Below, piece after piece: positions 10,856 to 23,100 of a stretch of DNA of 64,000 bases (positions within the stretch are counted from its first letter, which is position 1; each line of letters opens with the position of its first letter). Position numbers and translations under genes: made by a program. Source of the stretch: Hormiphora californensis (Eukaryota; Ctenophora; Tentaculata; Cydippida; Pleurobrachiidae). The DNA is taken from contig CM035358.1 of the NCBI GenBank assembly GCA_020137815.1, positions 1,796,536 to 1,860,535 of the forward strand, given 5' to 3'. The notes under the pieces are model-generated. The model was not told where the DNA came from, did not search any database, and worked only from the letters and a program-made list of their open reading frames with translations.

Positions 10856-13800
10856 ATGTCGAACGTGCTCAAGAACCAGACCCAGAGTAAAATGGGTCGG
10901 TCAACGTTCAGCAAGAGTCGCGCAGGAGGTAAGCAAAATATGGTAAAATCCTTTTTTTCAGATTCGAGAAATTTTTACTCATTTGACCAAGAAAAAGGGT
11001 TATATCTCTCTACTTGACACTTGTATTTGACACCGTACGTCCCCCCTGTTTCAGGTTTTGGAAAGAGCACGATTGGGGGAAAGAGTGTCATGTCATCTAG
11101 GACGAATGTATCCTCCAGAAAGAGCGCAGGACTAGAGAAACCAGTACTGAAGGGACCTGCCGAAACGGTTAGTTGCAGTTTGTCGGCGAATTACTATTAT
11201 CAATTATAGCCATAAAATGAGCAATTTACTCGGAAAATATTGGCGAAGAATATACATTATCACACACAACGTATTAGAAAGCTATTGCGGGTCGTGGGTT
11301 CAAACTCAAAGAATTAATGCAGGCCTAGTAAAAAATGAAACTCGATGAGATTTGGAATTGAAATTGCATTATTTGTGTCTCTATTTCATTTGGGACTGAT
11401 ACTAAAAATGTAACATATATATTATGGGTACCCAAAATCATTCCACGGTATGCAGGAGCAGCAGGTCTCCCTGTGTATATTAATTGTCATCGTGACGTCA
11501 ATCATTCCTTACCCTATGACGTACAGTAGTCACTATGCTCCATACACTGCTAAGCAATCTGCAATAGTAGCGTACTACGGCGACGGGGTGGACCGTAATA
11601 ATTCCACGATTATCCACTTTGTAAGCTGTTTTCCTAAACATCCCTAAATAAACTCCGAAACACCTATTACTCCCTTTACAAACTCCTAAACACCTTCACA
11701 ATCCAGCCCCCCCCCCCCCACTTGCACTATTTAACACCTTCACAATCAAGCCCCCCCCCCCCAATTTAACACCTTCACACACCAGGTGTTTGACGAGGAT
11801 GGTAACGATGTCACCCCAGCACCCCTGATACACCCTGATGGTGCTGGTGGGGTTCCCAAGGGGCCCAGTAAGGGCAGCATCGCTGGGGATGAATCTCAGG
11901 TTGGTTGGCAGGCACTGACTGTAACATCTCGCACCCTGCAGTACCTACCTGTACCTATAATTTCATGAGACAAACCAGCTATGACACAATTTGTGATAAC
12001 TGATGATGTTTATTATAGTTAGTAGTGTTAGGACATGACTCTGCTTCATTCTACCAAGACAGACGTGGTGTGATATCAGCACTCCATGCAGTGCACTGAT
12101 AGTAGATCTAGTTGTACTTAGTACTGATGTGTTCCAGGAGCCATTGTAGCAGTAAAAGTGTGAGAAGTATTTCATTGCGATCAAAGTGTATGGCTCCACT
12201 AGAGTGATCAGGCTCTTCAACCAATATGACTATCTAAAATTCTCAACCTCACATCATTTATCCCAGGGTGGAACGAGTATGTTCCAGCAGAGTGTGTTTA
12301 TCGGAGGACAGAGTTTCGCAGCACCTTTCTCCCGGACTGGGATGAGCATGAGTATGGGTGGCAGTAGCTATCTGCAGGGTGAGGATGATCTGGGAGAGGA
12401 TACTACTGGATATGGAGGTAGGTAGAGATAGCATTATATGGAGGTAGGTAGAGATAGGATAGGTTAGCTCACACCGCATTTGTAAGGGTTCGGCCGAGTT
12501 CGGTAGATCAAGTGCATACATTGTAATACAAAGTGCCACGGTTAAGATCAATCAAAGATCAAAGATGTTAAGATACAAATTGTATCTATCCTCCTTTTTA
12601 TCTACCTCACCCTTTCTATCTACCTACTGAACAGTGAACACAGCTGGAATCTTGAACAGACTCATCTTAACAATCTCTAACCCTCTTTTCAGCTGGTATC
12701 TCCCACATTCAACGGGAGAGAACCGTCACCCAAGAAGTTCTCACTGAAGATCAATTGGAGGCCCCTGTTAATATAATTCTAAGTGAGACTGATACCATTT
12801 TCCTGCTTGATATAAAGGGCACCGCTGTACCATCGGATGCTGGCAATTATGAGTCCATAAAGGCCAGGAATGAACTGTATGAGGATCTGCTGAAGAATCG
12901 AGCTGGTAGGTTATAGACAGAGTACACCAGTTATACTGACCGCATAGTGAGATTGCTCATTGCACTATTTGGAAAGATGATTTGTAGTGATCTGATCCGC
13001 GCTAGTTCTCAGATGATAATAGTCACCAATCTTGAATCTATTTGACCCAATGAAAACTACTTCGCAGGTAACGATAGTTTCATTCCGCGGGGCATGCAGA
13101 CCTTCCACCAGCCGACCAAGCAGAAACAGGTTCAGACCCAGCCAGTAGAGGACCGTGATACTGGTATCATGGCGACCACTTGGGATATGTATGACACATA
13201 CAAGGCCCTGGAAGAATCATCCAAGGCAGAGGGAGATGAAGGTATCTTTTGTGTGCTTTTCTTAGTTTATAGGTCGAACCAGGCAGGGTGTTTTCTTTGC
13301 TCTTGTCTAACATTCCAGAGACAGTCGAGTCTTGTTCAGACTTTCTCGCGCGACTTCCAATTTGGGAACAGTAGTACAAAGAGAAGAGACAAAGACGGGA
13401 GTCACGTTTAGAATCGAAACTTTTCAACTTTTAGGCTGCTGTGAGCCTACCCGAGTATTGCACGAAAGGTTTTAAAATCAAGAAGCAGTATTACAGTCTC
13501 TGGAATCTTTTTGTTTCCACTCACTCCCACACCTACAATTATCTTCTCCTCTCCATTATATTTCCCGCCCAATCTTCCCAAGCCTTCACCTATCCAACTG
13601 ACCCTCACTCAATATTCACCCAAAATCACTCCCTCACTCCCCTATCAGACCCTCACTCCCCTATCAGACAACGAGGAAGATGATATCCTGGGTGACGTGC
13701 CCAAGAAGCCTAAAGGCCCTGCTGTGGCCAGTGTGGCTGGGGGTGATGGACCCGCTGGAGCACCCAGTACTGAAAGTTCTCGATTATCAGTCTCTGTTCT

Positions 13801-16800
13801 CACGGAGAGTTCCGTGGCATTCGACGACAAGAATCAAGGAGCTGTTGGGGTGAGTTGAATTTTATCTATCTGTGTAAAAGTGCCAGATTTTTGCCTCTCC
13901 TTCCTTGCTGTTATGACCGGTTATGAATTTAGGAATACACTTCCGTTATCTTTATTCCCTACCCCGCATGCAGCACTTTGGAATACTTCCAAATTTCAAC
14001 ATTCTCCCCTCTCTCCACAGAACAACCAGAAGAGTCAGGAGAGAGACGAAGAGGAGGAGAAGAGAACAGCAGAGGTGATCCTCAACTCAGGATCTCTTAA
14101 AGCCAACATGTGCATCATGGAGAGGGTGGTTACTAGGAACATCTACCAGGCCAAACAGGCCCTGTATCGGGGTATGAAGATATTACCTGATCCTGATCTA
14201 CCCAATGATATGGTAGGTGGTAGTAGTGCATGACTTGGTACCACTTGTGACCACCTACAGTTGTGCCTTACTTAGTAGGTAGTTAGTATGGGGTACCTTG
14301 GATTTGCACTTTGTACGTGACATTGGAATGCTGAAATTCGGCGGGGATACAGTTTTCAATAGTCTCCAAATTTCCAATTTATCTACAGGAGGAAGCAGAC
14401 TTGTCAGTCCTTGGACCCAACATAGAGCGGCTATGGACGTATGGTGGTAGTTTGACAAAGTCCTATAACATCAGTTGTATGACCTGGAACAAGAAGAATC
14501 CTGATATCCTGGCAGTGGGTTATGGAGAATACGGGTTTACCAACCAGAAATCAGGTAACTTGAGAGAGATTTTAGTTTCAACAAATCTGAATCACTCGTT
14601 TGCCCCCCGGAACTTCTCTACATCTAAGAAGATAGGACTAAATATTCCAAAATGTAAAATTTAGGAAAGGTGATAAATTTATCAAGGTAGGGCGGCCGCG
14701 GCATTCATGTGTGAAATTAGCGGTAACTTCACCCAGTACCCAATGGTACTATAACCCATGGTAACTTCATGCTCCTAGAGGCATAACTGATTTCGTTACT
14801 ACCGAGATTATCGATTTCTCTCTTTTCAAAATAAGGGAAGTTATTTTATCTCAAACTCTAGAGAACGTACTTCACCAGGTGCCGGCCCGATACTAATATT
14901 ACTGCCGGTACGGTACCAATAGTTGCCTTTGTCGGAGCTACTACAAGGCACTGTATGAAATGACAAGTGCCAAGAGACCATCCATTATAGTATTATCTCG
15001 CTCCAATCCATTACCCCTTCCTTCTATATCCACCAGGAATGGCATGTTGTTGGTCCATCAAGAACCCAGAGTTCCCTGAGCGAGTTTTCAAAGTTAACTC
15101 GGGTGTAACAGCCCTGGACTTCTCTAAACAGAACCCCAACCTTCTCGCTGTGGGAATGTACAATGGAACAATCGCTGTGTATAATGTGAGATCGAACGCA
15201 CAGACCCCCGTAAGTACTGACATGGCAATCTGCGATATTAACGCTGTGTTCTCAGAAGCCATTCGCGAGTTTGTCAGTTCCCATCCAACAACCCCAGAGT
15301 TTTAATTTTACTAATTTGTCGTCTCGACGTCTCCCAAGCTAACATGTGTTCCTGCAGATCCTTGATTCCAACGAGACTCCCAGTAACCATCTTGGTCCAG
15401 TTTGGGAGATCAAGTGGATTGAGAGGGAGTACCATGCCGGGGAGGAGAGGACCGAGAATATCATTACCACCAGTACTGACGGGAAAGTTACCCAGTGGAT
15501 GATTAGAAAGGGATTCGAGAGTGTTGGTGAGTTACAGATATGTTATGGGGTGTTGCAGCACTCGTGTTATTCGGGCTAGAAACCTCCCGTTTTTTAGTAA
15601 AATCCACTCCAAGCTCTAAATTATTTACCGAGCTATTAGAATTGTCTCTTTATTTTCACCCAGGGGACATCGGAATATTCTTTTTCTACCTTTTCCTCCA
15701 TCCTTCCCTAGTGTCTGTTTCTAGATCGAACTCGATCTAGCCTGTAATTCCTCTTTCCCTACATCTCCCAAACCTTCTGAAACTGTTTCTATAACACCAA
15801 CTCCGGGAGCTAACTGTCAGCGCGATGCCTGGCCACTCTCCTAGCTCCGATCACAGGAGCGAAGCATGTGAGAAAGGGTTAGCGCGATGCCTGATAGAAA
15901 GCTAACGTTTGTACATTAACTCACCCCTCCACTCCCACTAGATTTGATGAAGTTGAAACGAGTGGGTAAGAAGATGACTGTTCCTGAGCAGGAGCAACAG
16001 CAACAAAAGGAGCAGGAACAACAGGGAGGCCAGGACAGTAAATCTCAGCAACAGAAACTCAGAGGAGAAGCCTTCATCTCACGAAATGCAGGTAAAACAA
16101 TCAGTGTTTTAGAACTGAACTGAACTGAACTGAACTGAACTGAACTGAACTGAACTGAACTGAACTGAACTGAACTGAACTGAACTGAACTGAACTGAAC
16201 TGAACTGAACTGAACTGAACTGAACTAAACTAAACTATGGGATTCAGTCTGATACTTAAACTTTTAGTCTGAACACAAAGCGTGTCCCTTGATTAACATT
16301 CCAAAGCTCCCAATTTCCCATCCTTACCTTAATTCTCCCTGATCAGGTGGTCTCGGGTTTGATTTCTTCCCCACCAACAACAATATCTACCTGGTGGCTA
16401 CAGAGGAAGGATTTGTTCACAAGTGTAGCTGTAGCTACAACGAACAGTACCTGCAAAGTTACACTGGCCATACTGGTGAGTGGGGAAGTTGGAGAAGGGA
16501 GGTCTGAAGTCTGAGTCTAGAGCCTGATGGGCTAGGAGTATTATCGTGTGGTTTGTTTGAAGTACGACACATCTTCCTCTCCAACAGGTCCTGTGTACAA
16601 AGTGAAATGGTCTCCATTTGTCCCCGATTGTTTCCTGACCTGTTCCTCCGATTGGACGATCCGTTTATGGCATAGTGACGTCACAAAGCCCATCCTCACC
16701 TTTGTCTCCTCTACAAAGTCCGTGAACGACATCTGCTGGAGCAATGTGTGTGCCACTGTGTTCGGGGCAGTCAGTGATAATAGGATTGAGATTTGGGATC

Positions 16801-17454
16801 TGAGGAGTACTAATTTGGATCCCGTTATTATTTCAAATGTATCTGATCCGGATGTGAGGCTTTCTACATTCCTTTTCACTGATGTAAGTTAGTTACTCAA
16901 CTAGTTGACAAAGTCCTTGATGTAATGGTCTTGTAACTCGAGACCACCCTCAAAATCGAGAACTAAATTATTTTTTTCGTTACTTTACTTCTGTCATTTT
17001 AATTCAATTGCTCATGTTTGACCGACACCCTCTTTCCATTTCAGAATTCCAGCACGCTGCTGGTGGGTGACAGCACAGGTCACGTGACTGTATACCAACT
17101 AAGGAACATTGCTGAGCCATCAACCACACACATCATGGCACTCCGTGATATTGTGCTACCCATGCCATCAGGACAGAGTCTGACACACTCAAATGCCAGT
17201 ATTACCAGGTGAGAATTGCAGTCACTAGATTAGTTGGTTTTGGTCTGAAACTGTCTGGCGCCGCGACCCATCTGAGCGCTGTGCACTGTCGCGCGCTCAG
17301 ATTAGAGAATCAAATGGGGTATGGGCGCCGCCATACAGTGGCAAACTGAAGTTATAGGGCAACTTATTGAATACAATCCTTTTAGTAACGGTCCTAAACT
17401 AAATTGATTATTTAATTAACACAACTTCATTTCAGTAACGGACCGGAACGTTGA
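10856..17454 (+). CDS. DNAI4: Axonemal dynein intermediate chain 4 (WDR78), complete
   Basis: Sixteen exons keep one frame and give about 825 residues, close to the vertebrate protein: 10856-10928, 11055-11167, 11786-11899, 12267-12417, 12693-12905, 13068-13241, 13668-13849, 14021-14212, 14389-14554, 15037-15209, 15358-15526, 15942-16091, 16347-16475, 16588-16883, 17045-17208 and 17436-17454. The first ~400 residues are a low-complexity N-terminus with the motif VFDEDGNDVTP, an acidic patch and a helix (NMCIMERVVTRNIYQAKQAL) typical of intermediate chains. The rest is a WD-repeat propeller: the clearest blades end VGMYNGTIAVYNV, TSTDGKVTQWMI, CSSDWTIRLWHSD, AVSDNRIEIWDL and VGDSTGHVTVYQL. A Gln-rich loop (exon 12) interrupts the blades. 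It acts in inner-arm dynein of motile cilia. A TTATAG acceptor just before the ATG suggests a 5' UTR intron. The adjacent docking-complex gene shares its cellular role. Confidence 0.93.
16112..16236. repeat. (ACTGA)n pentanucleotide microsatellite
   Basis: About 24 almost perfect copies of a five-base unit in a DNAI4 intron; the last copies decay to ACTAA. Confidence 0.97.
17251..17338. repeat. Short GC-rich hairpin element, copy 1
   Basis: Ends CTGTCTGGCGCCGCGACCC and GGGCGCCGCCATACAG are imperfect inverted repeats around an inner CTGAGCGC/GCGCTCAG palindrome. It is in the last DNAI4 intron. Copies recur at 33670 and, more diverged, at 19924. Confidence 0.8.
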
Positions 17455-18152
17455 TGCGTTTGGTGTGGATATAGGATAGCCCCATCAAAACTCCAACCAC
17501 TACCCAAACCACCTTGGCCTCTTCCTCCGCTCTCTCTGATGATGGTGATGATGATGATGGTGGTTTTGGGTGGTGAAGTAACAGAGACAATGGGGGTGAA
17601 GGGATGTGGGCAGCACGGTGTAGTTTGCGTTACAGACATCAAAGGATTGTTTCTATTCCGAATTTCAGATTCAGAAACTTTCTATGAAAATGTTTTTATA
17701 AGCAATCACTACGGCACTGTGCTGCCCACAGCCTAGTCCAACCTGTATTCACACGTGTGTATCAAAGATTTTACAAGATAGAAACAGTAGTAGCATGAGT
17801 AATCTCTCTCTTTCGGTGTCTATATCATAGTGTGTAATATTGTAAAAAACCTATTTTTTAGTTTTGTTAGATTCTTGTTTTCAATTTGTTTCCAACGGCG
17901 CGGATTATATCGGTGACGGAAATCGTCAAACATAACAAGTTCGTCACACATGCCCCGTGGTGTTCATGTGTGTATGTAACGGTACGCAGATAAACATGCT
18001 GACGTCACGAGAGGGTCACGTGATCAACTGCATACGTCACGTGACACGCGATGTGTCTGTGTAATGTTGTTGTAACCACAATTCACCACCATAGTGCCTC
18101 TACAGCTGTGCCGTGTGTGGTGCTTGTTGGATATCAGTTGCTCTGAGATTAA
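17455..18152. other. DNAI4 downstream region
   Basis: 3' UTR and flanking sequence after the DNAI4 stop. A TGATGATGATG stretch is at 17537-17560. No canonical AATAAA was found and no further gene is visible. Confidence 0.5.
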
Positions 18153-18160
18153 GTTGTTTT

Positions 18161-19894
18161 GGGGGGGTGCCGGCCAATAATTAATGAGGATGAGGTCTTG
18201 TCCAGCGTTTTTCGAATTAATGAGGCCCCTCAAAAATCCTCAAAAATCCTCAATAATCCTCAATAATCCTCAACAATTATTTTATAGTTTTTACAAAAAT
18301 TTTGACGATTACGCATATTATTGGGCATACACATTCCTTAATAGGAGTAAAACAGTTAGACAATTTTCCCAGATACCCTGGTGATGGTCCTAAAAACATC
18401 CTCAAAAGTCCTCAAAATGAGGCGAAATCGTCAATGTAAATATGGGGTAAATTTGTGCTGCCTGTGCAGTGTGCTGCCTCCACTCTGACGCGTGAGGCCC
18501 GGGTTCGATTCCCGACCGGGCCCGGGTGGGGACACTTTTTTTTAAAACTTTTAAAAACTTTATAAACGATTTCTAAAAATTTTCTAGACATTTATCTTAC
18601 CAGGCAGCAAAATCTTTGATTTTTGGGACAATGTTGACAGCATATTTGACTGAAAATCGTATTTATCTAAAATTTGGAAAATCTGGGCACCGGGGTCTTT
18701 TCAAGCATGTGAAGTTAATAACTTTGCTAAAAGAAAGCAGTGCTTCAAGTGTGGGACTGTGGGAAGCCAAAGAGCACAGGCAAGAGCACTTGAATTGATA
18801 ATCAGTGCATTTTATCATTTAATTTATCTATATTATAAAGCAGAGAACCTTGCAAGACAAAATTTGGGAGAGGGGGTTTTTAGGGCTTGCACGTGGAAAA
18901 TTGATGTGTTGTTAGGGGTGTTTGGTGGGGGGTTTGGGGAGTTGCCATGATGGTGGGCAAGAGTTTAATACTGCACGTGCATGTTGTTGGGTGTTTTATT
19001 GCGTGTTCCTGTCGTGTTTTGTGGTGCTTGGCCATCTACTGCTGCGGCCCCGATGAATGCCACAGCTTTTCTACCAACGTATCCCAGCTTTAATAACTCT
19101 ACACAGCTCCAGTTCTACGGATCTTTATCACCTGATTCCAGCTTCCATTATATTCACCAGCCCGATATGAGGGGGAGAGAGAGGGAGAGAGAGAGAGAGA
19201 GGGGGAGAGATAGAGAGAGAGAGAGAGAGAGAGATAGAGAGAGAGAGATAGAGAAAGAGAGGGGGAGGGAATGATGGGGTTAGAGGGATAAAGAGAAAAG
19301 GGGATAGATGAAGACTATCCATTGGAGAGGGGACAGGGAAAGAGACGGAGACGGAGAGGGGGAGAGAGAGACATAGAGACCGGGGGGGGGGGGGGGGGGG
19401 GGGAGGGGGGTTGTTGTAGGACTCCAACTGGCTGTAAGGGGATTATGGGGTGAGTTAGTCAACATAGCCCGGGGGCGGGGGAGGGAGGGTGCTGAATAAT
19501 ATGGGACGAGAGCAGTCAATAGATATTGAGAGGATTCGAAAGGGGTGGGAGGATTCAGTAGGGGGCGAGAGGAGTTTTGGGTTTTTTGCCTGGGCTCTCT
19601 AGTACCTCTAAAATATAGTCTATTATTGATTGGAGTGGGGGCCACTGGGTGACCTCCAAACTGGTCTCGCGTGGTGATCATGATGCCGCGGACGGTGAAA
19701 CCAGCCCCTCAAGGTTGGCACAGTAGTCTATTATTGTTTTTTATCAGGCATTTGCTGTGTTTATGTTTAAATAGAACGAAAAATTTTTGAGGATTTTTGA
19801 GGATTTTTGAGGGCTTGTCCAGCAAATAATAAATGAGGATTTTTGAGGTGACCTCAAAAATCCTCATATCATAAATTCCGGCCGGAACCCCCCC
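18161..19894. mobile_element. 1.73-kb non-autonomous TIR element with 8-bp target duplication
   Basis: The ends are GGGGGGGTGCCGGCC on the left and the inverse CCGGCCGGAACCCCCCC on the right. The octamer GTTGTTTT occurs immediately outside both (18153-18160 and 19895-19902). Next to the ends are inverted subterminal arrays of CCTCAAAAAT units (18229-18270 and about 19790-19875). The interior includes a tRNA-like unit, GA-rich sequence (19179-19260) and a G-run of about 21 (19382-19402). No transposase frame is present. An 8-bp duplication fits hAT-like mobilisation, but the TIR is unusual. Confidence 0.82.
18460..18545 (+). ncRNA. tRNA-derived Pol III unit (SINE head) inside the TIR element
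   Basis: A perfect B-box, GGTTCGATTCC at 18502-18512, sits in a T-arm-like GC stem. A weak A-box-like stretch (TGTGCAGTGTGCTG) lies about 30 bases upstream. A run of eight T at 18536-18543 makes a plausible Pol III terminator. I could not fold a full cloverleaf with a valid acceptor stem, so this looks like a tRNA-derived SINE head rather than a functional tRNA. Confidence 0.45.
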
Positions 19895-19923
19895 GTTGTT
19901 TTGAGAATAACATGAATAAGATC

Positions 19924-20007
19924 TGTCTGGCGGCGCCGACCCGAGCTGAGTGCACTTTTAGAATCAAAACGCCCAAACGCGAACGGGATCTATAGCGGCG
20001 CCAGACA
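19924..20007. repeat. Short GC-rich hairpin element, diverged copy
   Basis: Begins TGTCTGGCGGCGCCG and ends GCGGCGCCAGACA, so the termini are inverted copies of each other and related to the element at 17251. It is intergenic, between the 1.7 kb element and the DD3-3 gene. Confidence 0.7.
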
Positions 20008-20188
20008 AAAATAAGATGCAATTCCTAATTTCTGGTGTTGGCAAAATGGCCCCTTTGCTCAAGTTGAATGGCGACGTAAATTGTTTGTCCTCATTCCTGA
20101 CAACTTTGCCTGTTAAATGCTAATAGCTCTCTGCCTCTAAGTATCTAATACCTCCTTCCCTTGTTCAAGAGTTAGTGGTTGGAACAAA

Positions 20189-23100
20189 ATGAAGGGTTGG
20201 TCGGTGATTCTTCTCCTGGTCGCCCTGGTGGCTGGAGATGTGTATCTTCATGGACCTAGGGGCAGTAACAATCGGCTCAACGAGAGAGGCAGGGAACGAG
20301 CTAATGCTAATAGGTACACAGTTTTAGGGGATTTCGGCTCACCTGCGCTCACCTAGGCGCTGTGAGTTACTGAGTTAGAGTTAACGGAAGAAAACGGGGG
20401 AAGGTCGGCGTTCGAAAGCATCTGTGCTCACACCGCATTTTATTTCATAGTGATGGTTAGGTAGATCGACAATTTATTTTACCTCTCTTCCTTCCCAGAT
20501 TGTTTGACTCGCAGAACAACAACAGGGGAGGATATAACCAGGGATCTTTGGTGTACTACGAGGGCTCGATCGTTAACATTGAATGGTATGTTACTTCAGG
20601 GATCGATCGCCCCTGTCTAATGTATTGTCCCTAAGCTTACAGACCAAGACCCCTTTTCGGGAAACGGGGCAAACTAAAACCCCCACCTGCTCTTCCCTGC
20701 TCATCCCTGCTCATTTTGTCACAAGACAAACTAAACTTGCCTCCCAGTTCCCACCCGCCCCTAAATCCCCTTCATTTTCCCAGGACCAACCAGCACTCAT
20801 GTGGCGATCCCAACAACCACTGTGAGATTATCATCCAGTACATGTGTGGAGAGTACACAAGGGATGGAACTACCACCCGAACTATTCCTGAGAGGAGGGA
20901 TCAGTGCGAGGATTGGAATTGTGATACTGATCTCGAGTGAGTTGGAGAAAACTCAGCGCTATATTCAGCGCTGTTATCATTTGCAATCATTCAAATTGAA
21001 CAACTTATTCATTGAAGTATGTAAAATTGAGAGCAGCCTCTCGAAAGTCAGAGACATCGTTCAATAGATATGTCTTCAAGGTTATCATGCTACGGCAGTG
21101 CAGGTGCTGTGTTTGTTTTATGGGTGTGTGACTACCATCACATCCTTGTGATCAACCAGCTTCTTCTCCTCTTCTTACACATACACCGCCACATACAGTG
21201 CTGCAGAAATAAACAATCTCTTCTGCTGCATATATATCAGTCTTTCACTCCCTCTCTCCGGCTCCCACTCAACCAGATTATATTTCTCTTCCGTAGTCAC
21301 TCACTCCACAATTATGGGTCAAATTCGAAAGCGAACCTACCATTTTCAAAAATCAGCCCACTTTACCACTAAAAGCTCCTTCTTCACAGGATAAGTATCG
21401 GATAATTGTTTATGAGCCGCATGATAATTGTTTGTTGGGATGATATCTCCTTCCGGCTTCAATCAATCAGGACAAAATGAAAAGCGGTGTTTTTATTAAC
21501 GAACAGTTTCGATGTTGGAGTCACCACACACCAACGTTAAAATTAAAATTAAAATTTGACGTTTTTGGCCATAACTCTGTCATTTCTTGGTAAAATTGCT
21601 TCATTTTGGGCTTGTTGAAAAGAGGGCATCGAGCCCGTTCTGAACAGCCCAAGAAACTTGAAATCCGCGCAAAGTGCGCGGCGTTACAGTGCAAAATGTG
21701 TGCGTTAAAATTTTAAAATTTTAACGTGCGCATTATGCGCCTTAACGCCGTGCACTTTGCGCCGATTTTAAGTTTCTTGAGCTCTTCAGAACGGGCTCGA
21801 TACCCTCTTTCCAACCAGCCCAAAATGAAGCAATTTTGCCAAGAAATTGCAGAGTTATGACCAAAAACGTCAAATTTTAATTTTAATTTTAACGTTGGTG
21901 TGTGGTGACCCTTACAACATCTTCCTCAGCCTACAAAATTTGGAAAATTGGTTAAAATCAAATCACATAGCTGTACACACACTGCAATACTAATATAAGA
22001 CTAAAACTAAAGTACTAAATAACTAAATAACTAAATAACTAAATAAATAACTAAATAACTAAAATGGGTGGCTAATAACAAAATCTAATAATCTAAGTCT
22101 ACAAATCTAAATATCTAAAATACCAAATAATGATAACTACTCAACATCTCAAAACCTAGACTTAGATTATTAGATTTTGTTATTAGCCACCCATTTTAGT
22201 TATTTAGTTATTTATTTAGTTATTTAGTTATTTAGTTATTTAGTACTTTAGTTTTAGTCTTATATTAGTATTGCAGTGTGTGTACAGCTATGTGATTTGA
22301 TTTTAACCAATTTTCCAAATTTTGTAGGCTGAGGAAGATGTTGTAACATCGAAACTGTTCGTTAATAAAAACACCGCTTTTCATTTTGTCCTGATTGATT
22401 GAAGCCGGAAGGAGATATCATCCCAACAAACAAAGCTCCTTCTTCCATCAGGTTTGGTATGCACGAGAACTACGCCTACTACAGGAACTGTAAGAACAGG
22501 GATAGGAACCAGGGCCTATTCACAGCTGACCAGGTAAAGTCCCAACCTATAACAGGCTACTTAATCCCATCCTAGCTAAACTAGGGCGGGACTTGTTAGA
22601 AATTTATAAATTTATTGATCCCATAGACACGACAACCCGCACAGCCCATTCCCAATGTGCCCTGAACACACAACCTTTCTTTTAATCACCCTTCTCCCTC
22701 TCAGAACCTGAACAGGGATGATGCCAGGTCCACGAGACAGAACCCCAACGGACAAAGACGAGGCTACGAATGTCCTGAGGAGCGGGATTACTACCCCTAC
22801 TGGAGTCCCACACCTTGGATGGTAGGAAGAGTTGGGGGCTGTGGGGTCGGGGTGGGGAGGGGTGCAGTGGGGAGAGAGGGGTGTGAGGGGTGTGGGAGGA
22901 GAGAAATTACTACCCCTACTGGAGTCCCACACCTTGGATGGTAAGAAGAGTTGGGGGGCTGTGGGGGGGGGGGGGGCTGTGGGGAGAGAGGGGTGTGGGG
23001 GTGTGAGGGGTGTGGGATTACTACCCCTACTGGAGTCCCACACCTTGGATGGTAGGAAGAGTTGGGGGCTGTGGGGGAGGGGGTGGGGAGGGGGCAGTGG

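Noticed and set aside
18460-18545. Functional tRNA gene
   Set aside because: The B-box and terminator are good but no full cloverleaf with a paired acceptor stem and anticodon arm could be drawn.
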